A stretch of 64,000 nt of DNA from Photobacterium toruni (GTDB taxonomy: Bacteria > Pseudomonadota > Gammaproteobacteria > Enterobacterales > Vibrionaceae). A model generated the notes under the pieces. It was not told where the DNA came from. It was given only the letters and a program-made list of their open reading frames with translations, and did no database searches. This document shows positions 17,236 through 26,173 of the stretch, one piece after another (the first letter of the stretch is position 1; each line of letters starts with the position of its first letter). The stretch covers positions 1,550,001 through 1,614,000 of the forward strand of contig NZ_AP024854.1 of assembly GCF_024529955.1 (NCBI RefSeq), in the 5' to 3' direction. The translations under genes and the position numbers were made by a program.

Positions 17236-18540
17236 TCAAGCCAGTCTGGATAAGGGTTTATCGATGATTGGATTTTGAATCGAGACAGGTGCTAGACAGG
17301 TACACCATCCTTTTTTAAGCCATTTATGGTACGTTTCTAACGCTTCTTTCTTCTGTAACTCCATATGTGTATGGATATAGGCTTGATCTAACTTATCTCG
17401 AGCATGGTTAAGCAGTGATTCACACACAATGTAATCAACCCCCAATTCCGCCCATATCGAACGTGCTCGCTTTCTAAGATCATGTGCACTCCATGCTTTC
17501 TTTGATACTCCCCGCACCCATTCACTGGCTTTAGCACTGTGGATTGGCTGATTATTCCAACGAGATAACGGGAACAAGTGATCACTGTTATAGCCTAGAT
17601 CACGTTGCCATGCTTGATATGAACGTAATAATTCAATCATCTCAGTGGTAAGTGGATAGCTCATTGCTACCCCATTCTTGGCGTCTTCTTTAGGAATTAG
17701 CCACCGCTTTTCAATAAAACTGATGTTCTTCCATAAAGCTTTTCTGGTTTCACCAATACGAGAACCATGCGCTAACATCATCATCAGTAATAATCGTTGT
17801 GGTGGTTGCTGTTGACCAATCGCTGGCAAGATATCAATCAGGTCTTCAGTATTCACGCGGCAGCCTTTGATTTGGGCTTCTGTAACGGAGAATGTCTCAG
17901 GGAAAAACGTCTTAAATTGCACTTCTGATAACGGATTGGCGGTTATGTGTTTCAATCGTCTAGCGATAGAGAAAGCCGTTTTCAATAAGAAGAAATTCGC
18001 CCTCACATAACTCACCGAATAACCTTGCTCAAACATAGGCTGAATCAAGGCACTGTCTATCTTTTGATGGTCCATATCCGTGATAGCAACACCATGAAAT
18101 AGGCTCATTACATGAGTTTCAGCCATACTTTTTAGGTTATTCAATCGCTCTTTCGTGGAACGCTTTAAGGTGCATTGCCGCTGAACATGCCAATCAACCA
18201 GCTGATCTACCGTTTCAAAGCGATTACATTCAATGGCTTTACCTTTGGCTATTTGGACTGATACCGCACTCACCACATCCATAATGTCTTTGGCCTGAGT
18301 ACCAGGATATTTCGCAATCCGATATGGGTATTGTTTGCCTGCTTCATAACGATAAAACCACCACGTTCCACCGGTTCGAGATGCGTTAAACCGCAAGTAA
18401 AGTGGGCATCGAACATCTTTTAATTGGCGTACACGTTGATCATTAATATGACGTTTGATTTGAGCATCAGAGATTTTTACGGGGAGTGTTGCAGAAAAGA
18501 AGGCATGTTGATTAAAGCGAATTTTACTGTTTGTGATCAT
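17236..18540 (-). CDS. Tyrosine recombinase, coupled to tail gene D
   Basis: 434-aa phage-type integrase. An N-terminal arm-binding region (KISDAQIKRHINDQRVRQL, about 22-40) is followed by a core-binding domain and a catalytic domain with R261 (HGSRIGE), H353 and R356 (AHDLRKR), H379 (LLNHARD) and Tyr388 as nucleophile. The start codon overlaps the stop of tail gene D in a TAATG arrangement, so it is translated with the late tail operon. This is unusual for an integrase. The element has a second, unrelated integrase at 51348-52520. All catalytic residues are present. Confidence 0.85.
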   Translation of the reverse strand: MITNSKIRFNQHAFFSATLPVKISDAQIKRHINDQRVRQLKDVRCPLYLRFNASRTGGTWWFYRYEAGKQYPYRIAKYPGTQAKDIMDVVSAVSVQIAKGKAIECNRFETVDQLVDWHVQRQCTLKRSTKERLNNLKSMAETHVMSLFHGVAITDMDHQKIDSALIQPMFEQGYSVSYVRANFFLLKTAFSIARRLKHITANPLSEVQFKTFFPETFSVTEAQIKGCRVNTEDLIDILPAIGQQQPPQRLLLMMMLAHGSRIGETRKALWKNISFIEKRWLIPKEDAKNGVAMSYPLTTEMIELLRSYQAWQRDLGYNSDHLFPLSRWNNQPIHSAKASEWVRGVSKKAWSAHDLRKRARSIWAELGVDYIVCESLLNHARDKLDQAYIHTHMELQKKEALETYHKWLKKGWCTCLAPVSIQNPIIDKPLSRLA

Positions 18541-19514
18541 TACTCACCTAATAACGTGGCTTGAATACTCATTCGATTGGGTTGTAATCCTTGGCCAGAG
18601 AACGACACTTGATCAACAGAACATTGACCTTTAAAGGCGCGAGGGAAAGTATCATCAAGTAGCACTAACCCTTCCGCAAAAATGGTGGGATTAGGCGGTG
18701 CTTCAATGCTGATTTTCCGCCCTTGCCGTTGCATTTTTCGAAGCTCTGCAGCACATGCTTGTTCTGCTTCCTTCTTGGTGTTCTTATCTTTGCCTAATGA
18801 CTTAAACGGTTTACTCCCCACTTTGACTTGTTGCCGGCTTCCATCTGCCGTTGAACTATAAAAAGCCTTAACACCATTAAAATCTTGTCGACCATCTAAC
18901 TCTGCAGACACATTAACAAAGTCACTATTGCCCGGATGATTCACCATAGGGAGTGACAGCGTAACGCTTTTAATATTCTTACCTGAAGCACTACGTTGTT
19001 CACCAATTGGCACAAAGATAAACCGCCCTTCAACAGGTTTCGCTATTGCATCATAAGACTTGGCCAAGCGGTTCATAAATGCCGGCGTACTTTCATCAGA
19101 ACGATCGATATGCTCGATTTCAATTTTTTGTAATCGCGGATGGACAAAAACATCAAAGCCATGAGGGGTAAGACAGTCATACACGATTTGTCCTACTGTT
19201 GTTTTATCCCAACTGCACGACTTACGTTCACGATAACCACTTTCATCCTTGATAGAGAAAGGTGCAACCGTGAGGACTAACGTGATCTCTCGTGGGTATA
19301 AACTCACTGACCGTTTTGATATCTGAAAACTATCACGGACAACATCTCCCAATCGCACCGAATAACGTTCACCTTTGGGTGGCAGTCCATCAACATCATC
19401 AGAGCTCACCACCAAAGTGACGTTATCGCCTTCGGTACCGTTGCCATCATTCAACCGCCATGACTTTAAACGATCCAAAATCAAATCAGCATTATTGCCT
19501 ATTAAATGAAACAT
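18540..19514 (-). CDS. D: Phage tail protein D (late control D family)
   Basis: A 324-aa baseplate hub protein of the P2 gpD/gp27-like type, sitting between tube and spike in contractile tails. It has the family layout: N-terminal LNDGNGTEGDNVTLVVSSDD, a hub barrel, and the SYDAIAKPVEGRFIFV segment. Last structural gene of the tail operon, preceded by X and U as in P2. It overlaps the start of the recombinase by one base. Confidence 0.85.
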   Translation of the reverse strand: MFHLIGNNADLILDRLKSWRLNDGNGTEGDNVTLVVSSDDVDGLPPKGERYSVRLGDVVRDSFQISKRSVSLYPREITLVLTVAPFSIKDESGYRERKSCSWDKTTVGQIVYDCLTPHGFDVFVHPRLQKIEIEHIDRSDESTPAFMNRLAKSYDAIAKPVEGRFIFVPIGEQRSASGKNIKSVTLSLPMVNHPGNSDFVNVSAELDGRQDFNGVKAFYSSTADGSRQQVKVGSKPFKSLGKDKNTKKEAEQACAAELRKMQRQGRKISIEAPPNPTIFAEGLVLLDDTFPRAFKGQCSVDQVSFSGQGLQPNRMSIQATLLGE

Positions 19515-19517
19515 TCC

Positions 19518-19721
19518 TTAATCCCATGATTTAGTAACACGTTGAGTTTTAGGTACCTGCTTGACTTGAGGTAACACCACTTCGGTATCGACAAAAAAAA
19601 CCTCACGCCGAACGTGAGGATTTAATTGATAAAAGGCTTGTTCTAATTGGTCATTATCTTGGTCAGTGTGCTTATAGAGTAAATCAGTGATCAACTCACC
19701 GGCTTTGGCGCTTACCTTCAC
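19518..19721 (-). CDS. X: Phage tail protein X
   Basis: A 67-aa LysM-like tail protein (gpX family) of P2-like phages. Short length, the position between U and D, and the ...LNPHVRREVFFVDTEVVLP segment fit the family. Its start overlaps the U stop by 4 bases, so they are translationally coupled. Confidence 0.75.
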   Translation of the reverse strand: MKVSAKAGELITDLLYKHTDQDNDQLEQAFYQLNPHVRREVFFVDTEVVLPQVKQVPKTQRVTKSWD

Positions 19722-20086
19722 TCGCGGTACTCCTTCAATTGCAGCATGACATCTGTCACCATGGCTTGGCCGTTATGGATCAATGCCGACTTACCTTCTT
19801 TCAGTTGTTGAATCGTCCATTTACCTAAGTTAAGACCTTGGCCATCACTGACTTGTTGTGGAGATTCAATTAACATTCGAAGCTTTTCAACTGACTCTTG
19901 CGCCCCGTATTGCAGCCATTTGGCGGTTATATCAAGGGTTTCAAGCGGTCTGCCCGTCATTTCAGAGCGAGCGTCATAAATCAAACTGACTTCTGAATAC
20001 GCGCCTGGTGAAGTTCGCTCAAACTTCATTATCGGTGTTTTGTCACCCACAGAAAAAACGAACTCACCTATCACTAAGTGATGCAT
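19718..20086 (-). CDS. U: Phage tail protein U
   Basis: A 122-aa P2 gpU-family tail terminator. The family pattern is visible: MKFERTSPGAYSEVSL near the start, and GKWTIQQLKEGKSALIHNGQ in the C-terminal half. Usual position between tape measure and X. It ends the tail tube and joins it to the head. Confidence 0.85.
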   Translation of the reverse strand: MHHLVIGEFVFSVGDKTPIMKFERTSPGAYSEVSLIYDARSEMTGRPLETLDITAKWLQYGAQESVEKLRMLIESPQQVSDGQGLNLGKWTIQQLKEGKSALIHNGQAMVTDVMLQLKEYRE

Positions 20087-20094
20087 AACGATCC

Positions 20095-23000
20095 TTAGCT
20101 ATCTCTATCAATAGCGGCATAACTAAATTGGGTGGATAACGTGTTTTCGCCCATTAATGACGATAATTGTTGGTTCATTTGACGGGTAATTTCTTGCGCT
20201 ATCAGCTTTTCATCTTGACCCGCTGCAGCCGTTATTTGAAAGGTAGGTGAAAATGATATGAGTGGGCTTTGCTTGGCCATCGCTTCTTTGTTTTGAACTT
20301 CATCGACCTTTTTAGCGGTTTCTTCAGGTGAATCAAGTTTCTTGCCAAACCAACCGCCGAGCATTTCACCGCCCATACCACCGGCAATAGATCCCAACAA
20401 ACCACCAATCGCAGTACCGATACCAGGTAAAATGAAAGTACCAATGGCTGCACCTAACGCACCTCCGCCCATAGAGCCACCGATATCACCTAATGCACCG
20501 CCAGTTTGTTCCATATCACCATTAATGACACCTTCAGCAACAGAAGAAGCATTCATCATCATTCCTAGCGGTTTCAATACCTTGGTAAGCCCTGTCTTGC
20601 CCACGGTTTCAGCAATATCACCACCAATACCAATCACATCCATGGTATCTGATGCCATTGCGCTCATGGGTGTTAACGCTAATCCTGAACCCGCCAATGC
20701 CATGGCCATACCTTTAGGCGTGATATGACTCATCAATGATTGAGCACCTGAACCCACTTTTTGAGCGATACGGCTTTCAGTCACCGTATTAACCATCGAA
20801 CCTAAACCCGTAGATTTATCTTTTATAGTCGTTAATGGTTTACTTTGAGGATCAATAACATCTGATGATCTTGCCGTCATTGGCAGTAAAGCAGATCCGG
20901 CTAATGCTAAGCCAGCCCCTTTGGGTGAAAAGACATGATCCATTAATGACTGAGCACCTGAACCAACCTTTTGAGCGATACGGCTTTCAGTCACCGTATT
21001 AACAATCGAACCTAACCCCGTTGATTTATCTTTTATGGTCGTTGGTGGTTTACTTTGAGGATCAATAACATCTGATGCTCTTGCCGTCATTGGCAGTAAA
21101 GCCGATCCTGCTAAAGCTAAGCCAGCCCCTTTGGGTGAAAAGACATGATCCATTAAAGACTGAGCGCCAGAGCCCACCTTTTGAGCCATTCGACTTTCCA
21201 TCACAGAACTCAATAACCCACCGAGTCCTTTACGACGACCACGAACACGGCGACGACCTTTACGCTTTTTACGAGAACGGGCTTCTTTGCCTAAACTGCT
21301 ATTGCCTTTACTTTCTGGCCCTTGGCTAGATGAAACAGCCGCATTTAAACTTCGCCAACGTTTGGCTGCCAATGCCGCAATCCGTCCACCATCTTGAGTT
21401 TCACGATTTAAACCTTTCGTAAATAAACGGGTTTTATCCATCGAGTTACCAAAGACGAGCGATAATGCTTTGCCTGCTAATAACACCCCTTTCAAACCAA
21501 TAAACGCTGCAACACCAATACCCACAGCTTGAGTAACACCGGTATTCGCTTCAGCAAAGTTAGCCAGTAAATCAACACCTTTACCTAGCGGTTCAAGTAC
21601 CCAATTAAGGGCTGGCAATAAAGCAGTACCAAACACCACACTGAGTCGATTTAACTTATTCACAAACATATCAATGCCACTGCCAGTAGTACTAATTCTG
21701 GCATTGTATTCTTGGTCAAGAGAATCAAGGTGAACGGTAGAATCTTCTTTTGATAGTGTTAACAACTTCGAGAAATTCGCCATATTGCCCGATAGTGATG
21801 CCACCGCACCTTTGGCTTCTTCACCAAATATCTGACTCAATATGGCGCTTTTATCTTCTTTTGGTGCCTGATTAACGGCATTAAGCACTTCAATCAGAGT
21901 ACCTGACGCATCCTCTTGCATTCTTGAGGCAATATCATCAGCATCCAAGCCAATCGAGGCCATTGCTTTCTGTTGAGTACCACTTGCCGCATCACCTAAC
22001 GTCAATCGACCTGATATATTCTTCAAAGCCGTTGCTGCACGCTCTTCACCCATGCCTAATGACAATAATGAAGCCGATAATGCCGTGGACTCATTAACCT
22101 TAAAACCACCTGTTTTGGCTGATGCCCCTTCACGCGCCATCACACCCGAAATATCTTTCGCTTTGGCATTTGAGTTATTTGAAAGATAGTTAGCTAAACC
22201 GGCTACATTCATTGCACCTTGTTGATCAACACCTAAGGCCGCCTTAAAAACTGATAAGGTTTCACCGGCTTGACCCGCATCCATATCAAAGGCAACCCCC
22301 ATCTTAGAAGAATCAAGTACAAAGCTTTTCAGCTCATTGATATCTTTAATCCCACTTTGACCACCTGCAGCTAACATCGCATTGATATTATCGGCACTCA
22401 TAGGTGTGGTGGTTGAGGTTTTCAGCGCCCACGATTTCAATTCGGTGGACTGCTCATCACTCATGTTGACGACTTTTTTTACATCAGCAAATGAGGTTTC
22501 ATTTTTAATCGCAGTCCAAATAGATCCAACAATCGGTGCTGCAGCTGCTGCTAACCCTGTTGCTTCACTGCCTATTTCGCCTAGCTTCGCTTTACGACTA
22601 TCAATCCGACCTTGAATTGATTGCATCTCTTTTAATCGAGCATTCTGCTTTTCAAGGGCTAGAGTGGCTTTATCAGCTTGTTGCTTTAAACGGTTTTGTT
22701 CATCACCAAGTTTATCGGTACTGACACCCGCCGCCTGCAGTGAGCTTTTTAACTTGTTTAAGGTGTTATGTTGCTTCTCTTGCCTGTCGGTTAATTTACC
22801 CAATTTACCGCTGGCACGTTTATAAGCGACAGAGAGATCATTGGTTTGGGCTTTGTTCTGATAAATCTCAGTATTTAACACTTCAAGTCGAAGTTGGGCT
22901 TCTTTTAGCTTAACTTGTAAGGTTTGCGCTCCTTCCTTTGAAGCTTGCTGCATTTCCTGATTTAACCCACGAATTTCGTTCTGAGTTAAATTGTATTCAC

Positions 23001-23277
23001 CCCGCAATTGAGTGGTTTTCTGCTTACTCTCAGCTATGGCTGCACTAAGAGAAGTCATGGTGCTTTTCGTTTCAGTTAATTGAGCAGACAGTTTTTCAGC
23101 TCTAAGCTCTGCCGCTTCAAAGCCTTTAATGCCCTTTAGCTGACCATTTAACGACTGAACCTCACCCCGTTGTTCTGCCAGTGCTGCCGTTAACCGTTCT
23201 GTTGCGGTAGTGGTTGAAACAATGTCTTTAACGCCTTTTACCGATGCATCTAAGACAAAACTAATCTTTTCGGTCAT
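20095..23277 (-). CDS. T: Tail tape measure protein (gpT-like) with internal 70-aa repeats
   Basis: 1060 aa, the longest tail gene, setting tail length. Residues 1-200 form coiled coil (long Leu/Gln/Lys/Glu stretch). A TP901-type tape-measure core follows (about 260-560), then a basic Arg/Lys-rich segment (about 670-685). Three tandem copies of a 70-residue unit (GLALAGSALLPMTARASDVI core, about 683-855, last copy diverged) follow, then a Gly/Ala-rich hydrophobic region typical of tape measures. It follows the frameshifted tail-assembly gene; the frameshift product's stop overlaps this ATG. Confidence 0.88.
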   Translation of the reverse strand: MTEKISFVLDASVKGVKDIVSTTTATERLTAALAEQRGEVQSLNGQLKGIKGFEAAELRAEKLSAQLTETKSTMTSLSAAIAESKQKTTQLRGEYNLTQNEIRGLNQEMQQASKEGAQTLQVKLKEAQLRLEVLNTEIYQNKAQTNDLSVAYKRASGKLGKLTDRQEKQHNTLNKLKSSLQAAGVSTDKLGDEQNRLKQQADKATLALEKQNARLKEMQSIQGRIDSRKAKLGEIGSEATGLAAAAAPIVGSIWTAIKNETSFADVKKVVNMSDEQSTELKSWALKTSTTTPMSADNINAMLAAGGQSGIKDINELKSFVLDSSKMGVAFDMDAGQAGETLSVFKAALGVDQQGAMNVAGLANYLSNNSNAKAKDISGVMAREGASAKTGGFKVNESTALSASLLSLGMGEERAATALKNISGRLTLGDAASGTQQKAMASIGLDADDIASRMQEDASGTLIEVLNAVNQAPKEDKSAILSQIFGEEAKGAVASLSGNMANFSKLLTLSKEDSTVHLDSLDQEYNARISTTGSGIDMFVNKLNRLSVVFGTALLPALNWVLEPLGKGVDLLANFAEANTGVTQAVGIGVAAFIGLKGVLLAGKALSLVFGNSMDKTRLFTKGLNRETQDGGRIAALAAKRWRSLNAAVSSSQGPESKGNSSLGKEARSRKKRKGRRRVRGRRKGLGGLLSSVMESRMAQKVGSGAQSLMDHVFSPKGAGLALAGSALLPMTARASDVIDPQSKPPTTIKDKSTGLGSIVNTVTESRIAQKVGSGAQSLMDHVFSPKGAGLALAGSALLPMTARSSDVIDPQSKPLTTIKDKSTGLGSMVNTVTESRIAQKVGSGAQSLMSHITPKGMAMALAGSGLALTPMSAMASDTMDVIGIGGDIAETVGKTGLTKVLKPLGMMMNASSVAEGVINGDMEQTGGALGDIGGSMGGGALGAAIGTFILPGIGTAIGGLLGSIAGGMGGEMLGGWFGKKLDSPEETAKKVDEVQNKEAMAKQSPLISFSPTFQITAAAGQDEKLIAQEITRQMNQQLSSLMGENTLSTQFSYAAIDRDS
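20721..21230. repeat. Tandem 210-bp repeats inside the tape measure gene
   Basis: About two and a half units with 210-base spacing: the segment around GACATGATC at 20931 recurs at 21141, and a diverged copy is at 20721. The first two are nearly identical in DNA sequence, so they arose recently by duplication. Confidence 0.9.
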
Positions 23278-23959
23278 TGTTTGACTCCGAGCTTAGATAA
23301 GATCAATTCATAACGCCGTAATGCCTGGTCTTGTGACCATTCTCTGAGTTCACTTTCAGTGGTATTACGGTGCATTGGGATCAAATCAATCAGAGCTTCG
23401 ACGTCACGGGGCGAAAGTAATCCCCCGCAAGTTGAAAAAAAGCGCCCACCTGCGGTTTAATGGCTAAGTAATCATTCAATGCCATCGCGTCCATATCTTG
23501 TTTATCTAAATGACATACCACACGAAACATGAACTCTTCACGTTCGTAATGATCATCAATATCTGCCAATGCTTCAGAGTGTTTCACCTTAGGAACCGCA
23601 AATTTAATGTGACTAATGGTTTCTTCTAACTCATTGGTAAATGGAAATGCCAAATCAAATTCAAAGTCTTTACCCGTTAATGCATGATCATTCATTTCAT
23701 CGGATGGCGTTAAGATAAAAGCACGAATATCTTGATGTAATTGAGTGAAATCAGGCACCGATAGCTCTTCAAACTCGGTCGGCGTTAAGTCCGTACAGGC
23801 TAAAATCATCGCCTTAAACTGCTTAAATTGTTCCGCTGCAGACAGATCATCTTTCATCACAAAAGGCAGCTTACGAAACGCGCCTAAGGTAATGGTATTA
23901 ATCGTTAATTTATGACTACCTGAACGGGTAAAAAACGGAAGTGTGATTTGTTTATTCAT
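23274..23959 (-). CDS. Tail assembly chaperone, -1 frameshift product (E+E'-like)
   Basis: If the ribosome slips back one base on T-TTT-TTT (seven A on the plus strand, 23435-23441), the frame leaves the 189-aa product after residue 175. It then continues for 53 codons (GGLLSPRDVEALIDLIP..., ...RYELILSKLGVKQ) to a TGA at 23274-23276 that overlaps the tape measure ATG. The product would be about 228 aa. Programmed -1 frameshifting just before the tape measure gene is the rule in P2- and lambda-like phages. The extension has no start of its own and is fully open, which supports its use. Confidence 0.75.
23390..23959 (-). CDS. E: Tail assembly chaperone, unshifted product (E-like)
   Basis: 189 aa in the zero frame, starting MNKQITLPFFTRSGSHKL. 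It lies between tail tube and tape measure, where P2-like phages encode E, and helps tape measure folding and tail assembly. Longer than P2 gpE (about 91 aa), more like tail assembly chaperones of other myophages. It contains the slippery sequence near its C-terminus. Confidence 0.75.
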   Translation of the reverse strand: MNKQITLPFFTRSGSHKLTINTITLGAFRKLPFVMKDDLSAAEQFKQFKAMILACTDLTPTEFEELSVPDFTQLHQDIRAFILTPSDEMNDHALTGKDFEFDLAFPFTNELEETISHIKFAVPKVKHSEALADIDDHYEREEFMFRVVCHLDKQDMDAMALNDYLAIKPQVGAFFQLAGDYFRPVTSKL

Positions 23960-23980
23960 TGTTTTCCCTAAAAATTCATC

Positions 23981-24003
23981 AAAAAAAAGCGCCCGTAGGC
24001 GCT
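23981..24003 (-). terminator. Terminator between tail tube and E
   Basis: On the minus strand: AGCGCC, loop TACG, GGCGCT and eight T. It may set the ratio of tube to downstream tail genes. Confidence 0.85.
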
Positions 24004-24030
24004 ATCAGTCATACATAATTCAAAGACGGT

Positions 24031-24519
24031 TTAAATGATGCCGGCTAATCCCATCAAATCGACACCACCAATGATCGTTTTACCCGTATTCACATTGATA
24101 TCATGAACCAATAACCCCGTATCATATTGGGTATAGGCTTTACAGGTACCTTCAATGGTAATGGTAGGCTTCTCGCCCATCTTCACCGCTTCTTTTTTGA
24201 TACCCGTGATCGGTCCATACATTGAATAGGTTTCCACATAAGGAATACCATCGGTACTTTTGCCTTTTTCAACCACGTTAATCTGTGCGTTACCCATGGT
24301 GTACTTACCCAGAGAACGCGATAACACCCCATGCTCACCTTTCACTTTTAACGACCAACTGAGCTTTTCTAAGCCAACAGTATCTTCGGAAGCGACAAAT
24401 GCGCCTTCGTTATTAGCTAACTTGGCTTTCACTTCCGGTGGCGTAAAGTCCACGATTTCATTCATCAATGGCACAGATTCAACCTGTGCCGTAATGCGCA
24501 TACGAATACGATCAGCCAT
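24031..24519 (-). CDS. FII: Major tail tube protein (FII-like)
   Basis: 162-aa P2 gpFII-family tube protein. Family layout: an early VPLMNEIVDFTPPEV segment, MYGPITGIKKEAVKMGEKPT in the middle and a C-terminal strand pair. It polymerises as the inner tube of the contractile tail. It follows the sheath gene, overlapping its end by 8 bases, and is followed by a strong terminator. Confidence 0.88.
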   Translation of the reverse strand: MADRIRMRITAQVESVPLMNEIVDFTPPEVKAKLANNEGAFVASEDTVGLEKLSWSLKVKGEHGVLSRSLGKYTMGNAQINVVEKGKSTDGIPYVETYSMYGPITGIKKEAVKMGEKPTITIEGTCKAYTQYDTGLLVHDINVNTGKTIIGGVDLMGLAGII

Positions 24520-25687
24520 TTACCACCTCATCAAGCCATGCTGCAATTAACCCGTTATCAACACTCATTTCATACACCATGTGTTCATTTGGTGAATAGC
24601 GGCCATAGTTCACGCATAGGAACCATCGACCCGCCGTGTAATTTTCAATATTATTCTTGGTAGGATGAAGAAAGGCTTTAAACACAGGGATCACGGTCTG
24701 CGCCACTAAGTCCTGCCCCCAATTGGTTAAACGATCAACCACTTGCTGCATGAACTCTTCAGTCAGTTGTTTACCTAATAGCGGTTGGCTGGTTTCTTCT
24801 AACTTACGTGCCATCAAATCTTCTAAACCGACATGAGAGATAAAACGTCCGGTATTAGTGCGATTACCAATGATCGAATAACCACCCATTCGTGTATGCG
24901 CTATCGTCACCAATCCATGTTTATTCAAGAAGTTCGCTTGCGTGGTTTTATCATTGATTTTATAGGCAATATTACGAGCAGTTTCATCACACACCACGGA
25001 GCGATTTTGTGGGCTTTCCCAACCCGATACCGAAGCCATTGCCGCCACTAAAGCGATGGATGCTGGCATTAATACTTGTACGCCATCGTAAGTTTTCATA
25101 AACCAAGGATCGATAATGCACAGCTTATCTTCGCCGGTTCCTTCAGCGCCAAACTCTGCCGCAAACTCAGCCGCAGCCATATCATTGGTGTTTGGTCCAT
25201 CAAGCACAGGACGACAACGCACATCACGCCCAATTAACGCCAACTTTTGTCCTACCGCTTTTGAATGAAAACCAGGGGCAGCAATAATGGTCGGTGTTTC
25301 AGGGCAAGCCTTAACGGTTTCCAAACCACGAATGGCACCGGTTGCTGAATCCACACCACCAATCACATTGGCTTCGGTAGCTGCAGTAGTCGCACCGACT
25401 TCAACCACCGTGACATAGAGCGTACATTTCACGTACTCAAACAAGTAACGCACCACAGTAGGTAACGAGCCTTGACGGTTACCCGTTGAATCTAATGCCA
25501 TCATTGCATCAGCATAATTCCATAACCGTGTTGGCTCGTTATAAGCAATAGTGCCGCGTTTATCAGGAGCCGTACCAATCAAGTGCACCACCTGTTGTGC
25601 TAATGGCCCCATGCTTGGTTGCGGTTCAATGGTACGAACCTCAACTCCGTTTAATTCAAAATCTTGAATGGGTGCTAATGAACTCAT
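24512..25687 (-). CDS. FI: Tail sheath protein (FI-like)
   Basis: 391-aa contractile sheath subunit of the P2 gpFI family. Features include FHSKAVGQKLALIGRDVRCRP, a TWGQDL-type C-terminal domain, and ENYTAGRWFLCVNYG near the end. Length matches P2 FI (about 396). Its presence shows a myovirus-type tail. Confidence 0.9.
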   Translation of the reverse strand: MSSLAPIQDFELNGVEVRTIEPQPSMGPLAQQVVHLIGTAPDKRGTIAYNEPTRLWNYADAMMALDSTGNRQGSLPTVVRYLFEYVKCTLYVTVVEVGATTAATEANVIGGVDSATGAIRGLETVKACPETPTIIAAPGFHSKAVGQKLALIGRDVRCRPVLDGPNTNDMAAAEFAAEFGAEGTGEDKLCIIDPWFMKTYDGVQVLMPASIALVAAMASVSGWESPQNRSVVCDETARNIAYKINDKTTQANFLNKHGLVTIAHTRMGGYSIIGNRTNTGRFISHVGLEDLMARKLEETSQPLLGKQLTEEFMQQVVDRLTNWGQDLVAQTVIPVFKAFLHPTKNNIENYTAGRWFLCVNYGRYSPNEHMVYEMSVDNGLIAAWLDEVVNG

Positions 25688-25881
25688 TGTTGCTGTCCTT
25701 TGGCTTTTTGTTGGGCAGGAAGTTGTGCCGGTTTACCAATCTTGCCATTCATCAGCAAAAAGGCGGTTTGGGTTGGATGTAACGCAATGGTGTTATCTGC
25801 AGGTGAATACCAACGTCCATTTAAACGAAAAGGCTGCAAGATCGGATGATCTTGCAGCCCTGTTTGATTCAAGGTTGCCAT
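25684..25881 (-). CDS. Small tail-associated protein
   Basis: A 65-aa soluble protein with a Gln/Lys-rich end. Its stop overlaps the sheath start (ATGA), so the two are translationally coupled. Sequence pattern RLNGRWYSPADNTIALHPTQ is unlike anything I can name. Role in tail assembly is inferred from position. Confidence 0.6.
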   Translation of the reverse strand: MATLNQTGLQDHPILQPFRLNGRWYSPADNTIALHPTQTAFLLMNGKIGKPAQLPAQQKAKGQQQ

Positions 25882-25911
25882 GTGGTTCCTTTTAACTCAG
25901 ATTTTAGATAC

Positions 25912-25938
25912 AAAAAAACCGCTGACTAAGCGCGGTTT
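25912..25938 (-). terminator. Terminator after the tail fibre module
   Basis: Stem AAACCGC (25916-25922) and GCGGTTT (25932-25938), followed on the minus strand by a run of seven T. It separates the tail fibre module from the sheath genes. Confidence 0.8.
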
Positions 25939-26163
25939 CTAAATAGTTGGCTTCGTTGGCCATACGATATCATCAGGGTTATCGTAGGTTTGGGGAAGAT
26001 CGCGTAATGCTTGGCGATAAGCAGTAAATTCAGCTTTCTTTTCAGGAGATAATGGAGAATCAGAAACTTGAGTATAATCAGTTTCAGCAACCAATTTATC
26101 TCGACAAGAGCGAATTTCATTCCATTTACATTCTGGATGTAAACCATCCTTAAATATAAGCAT
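25939..26163 (-). CDS. Tail fibre assembly / phage tail assembly chaperone-like protein
   Basis: 74 aa. The C-terminal pattern AYRQALRDLPQTYDNPDDIVWPTKP is typical of small phage tail-assembly proteins (tail fibre assembly or APC-like). It follows the tail fibre genes, as such chaperones usually do. Confidence 0.7.
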   Translation of the reverse strand: MLIFKDGLHPECKWNEIRSCRDKLVAETDYTQVSDSPLSPEKKAEFTAYRQALRDLPQTYDNPDDIVWPTKPTI

Positions 26164-26173
26164 AAATATCCTT

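Noticed and set aside
20342..20728. Proline-rich open frame on the plus strand
   Set aside because: It is antisense to the Gly/Ala-rich end of the tape measure gene; composition explains it.
23435..23441. Seven-A run as a sequencing error that breaks the tail assembly gene
   Set aside because: Both frames are needed at this place in P2/lambda-like phages, and the shifted frame ends exactly at the tape measure start.
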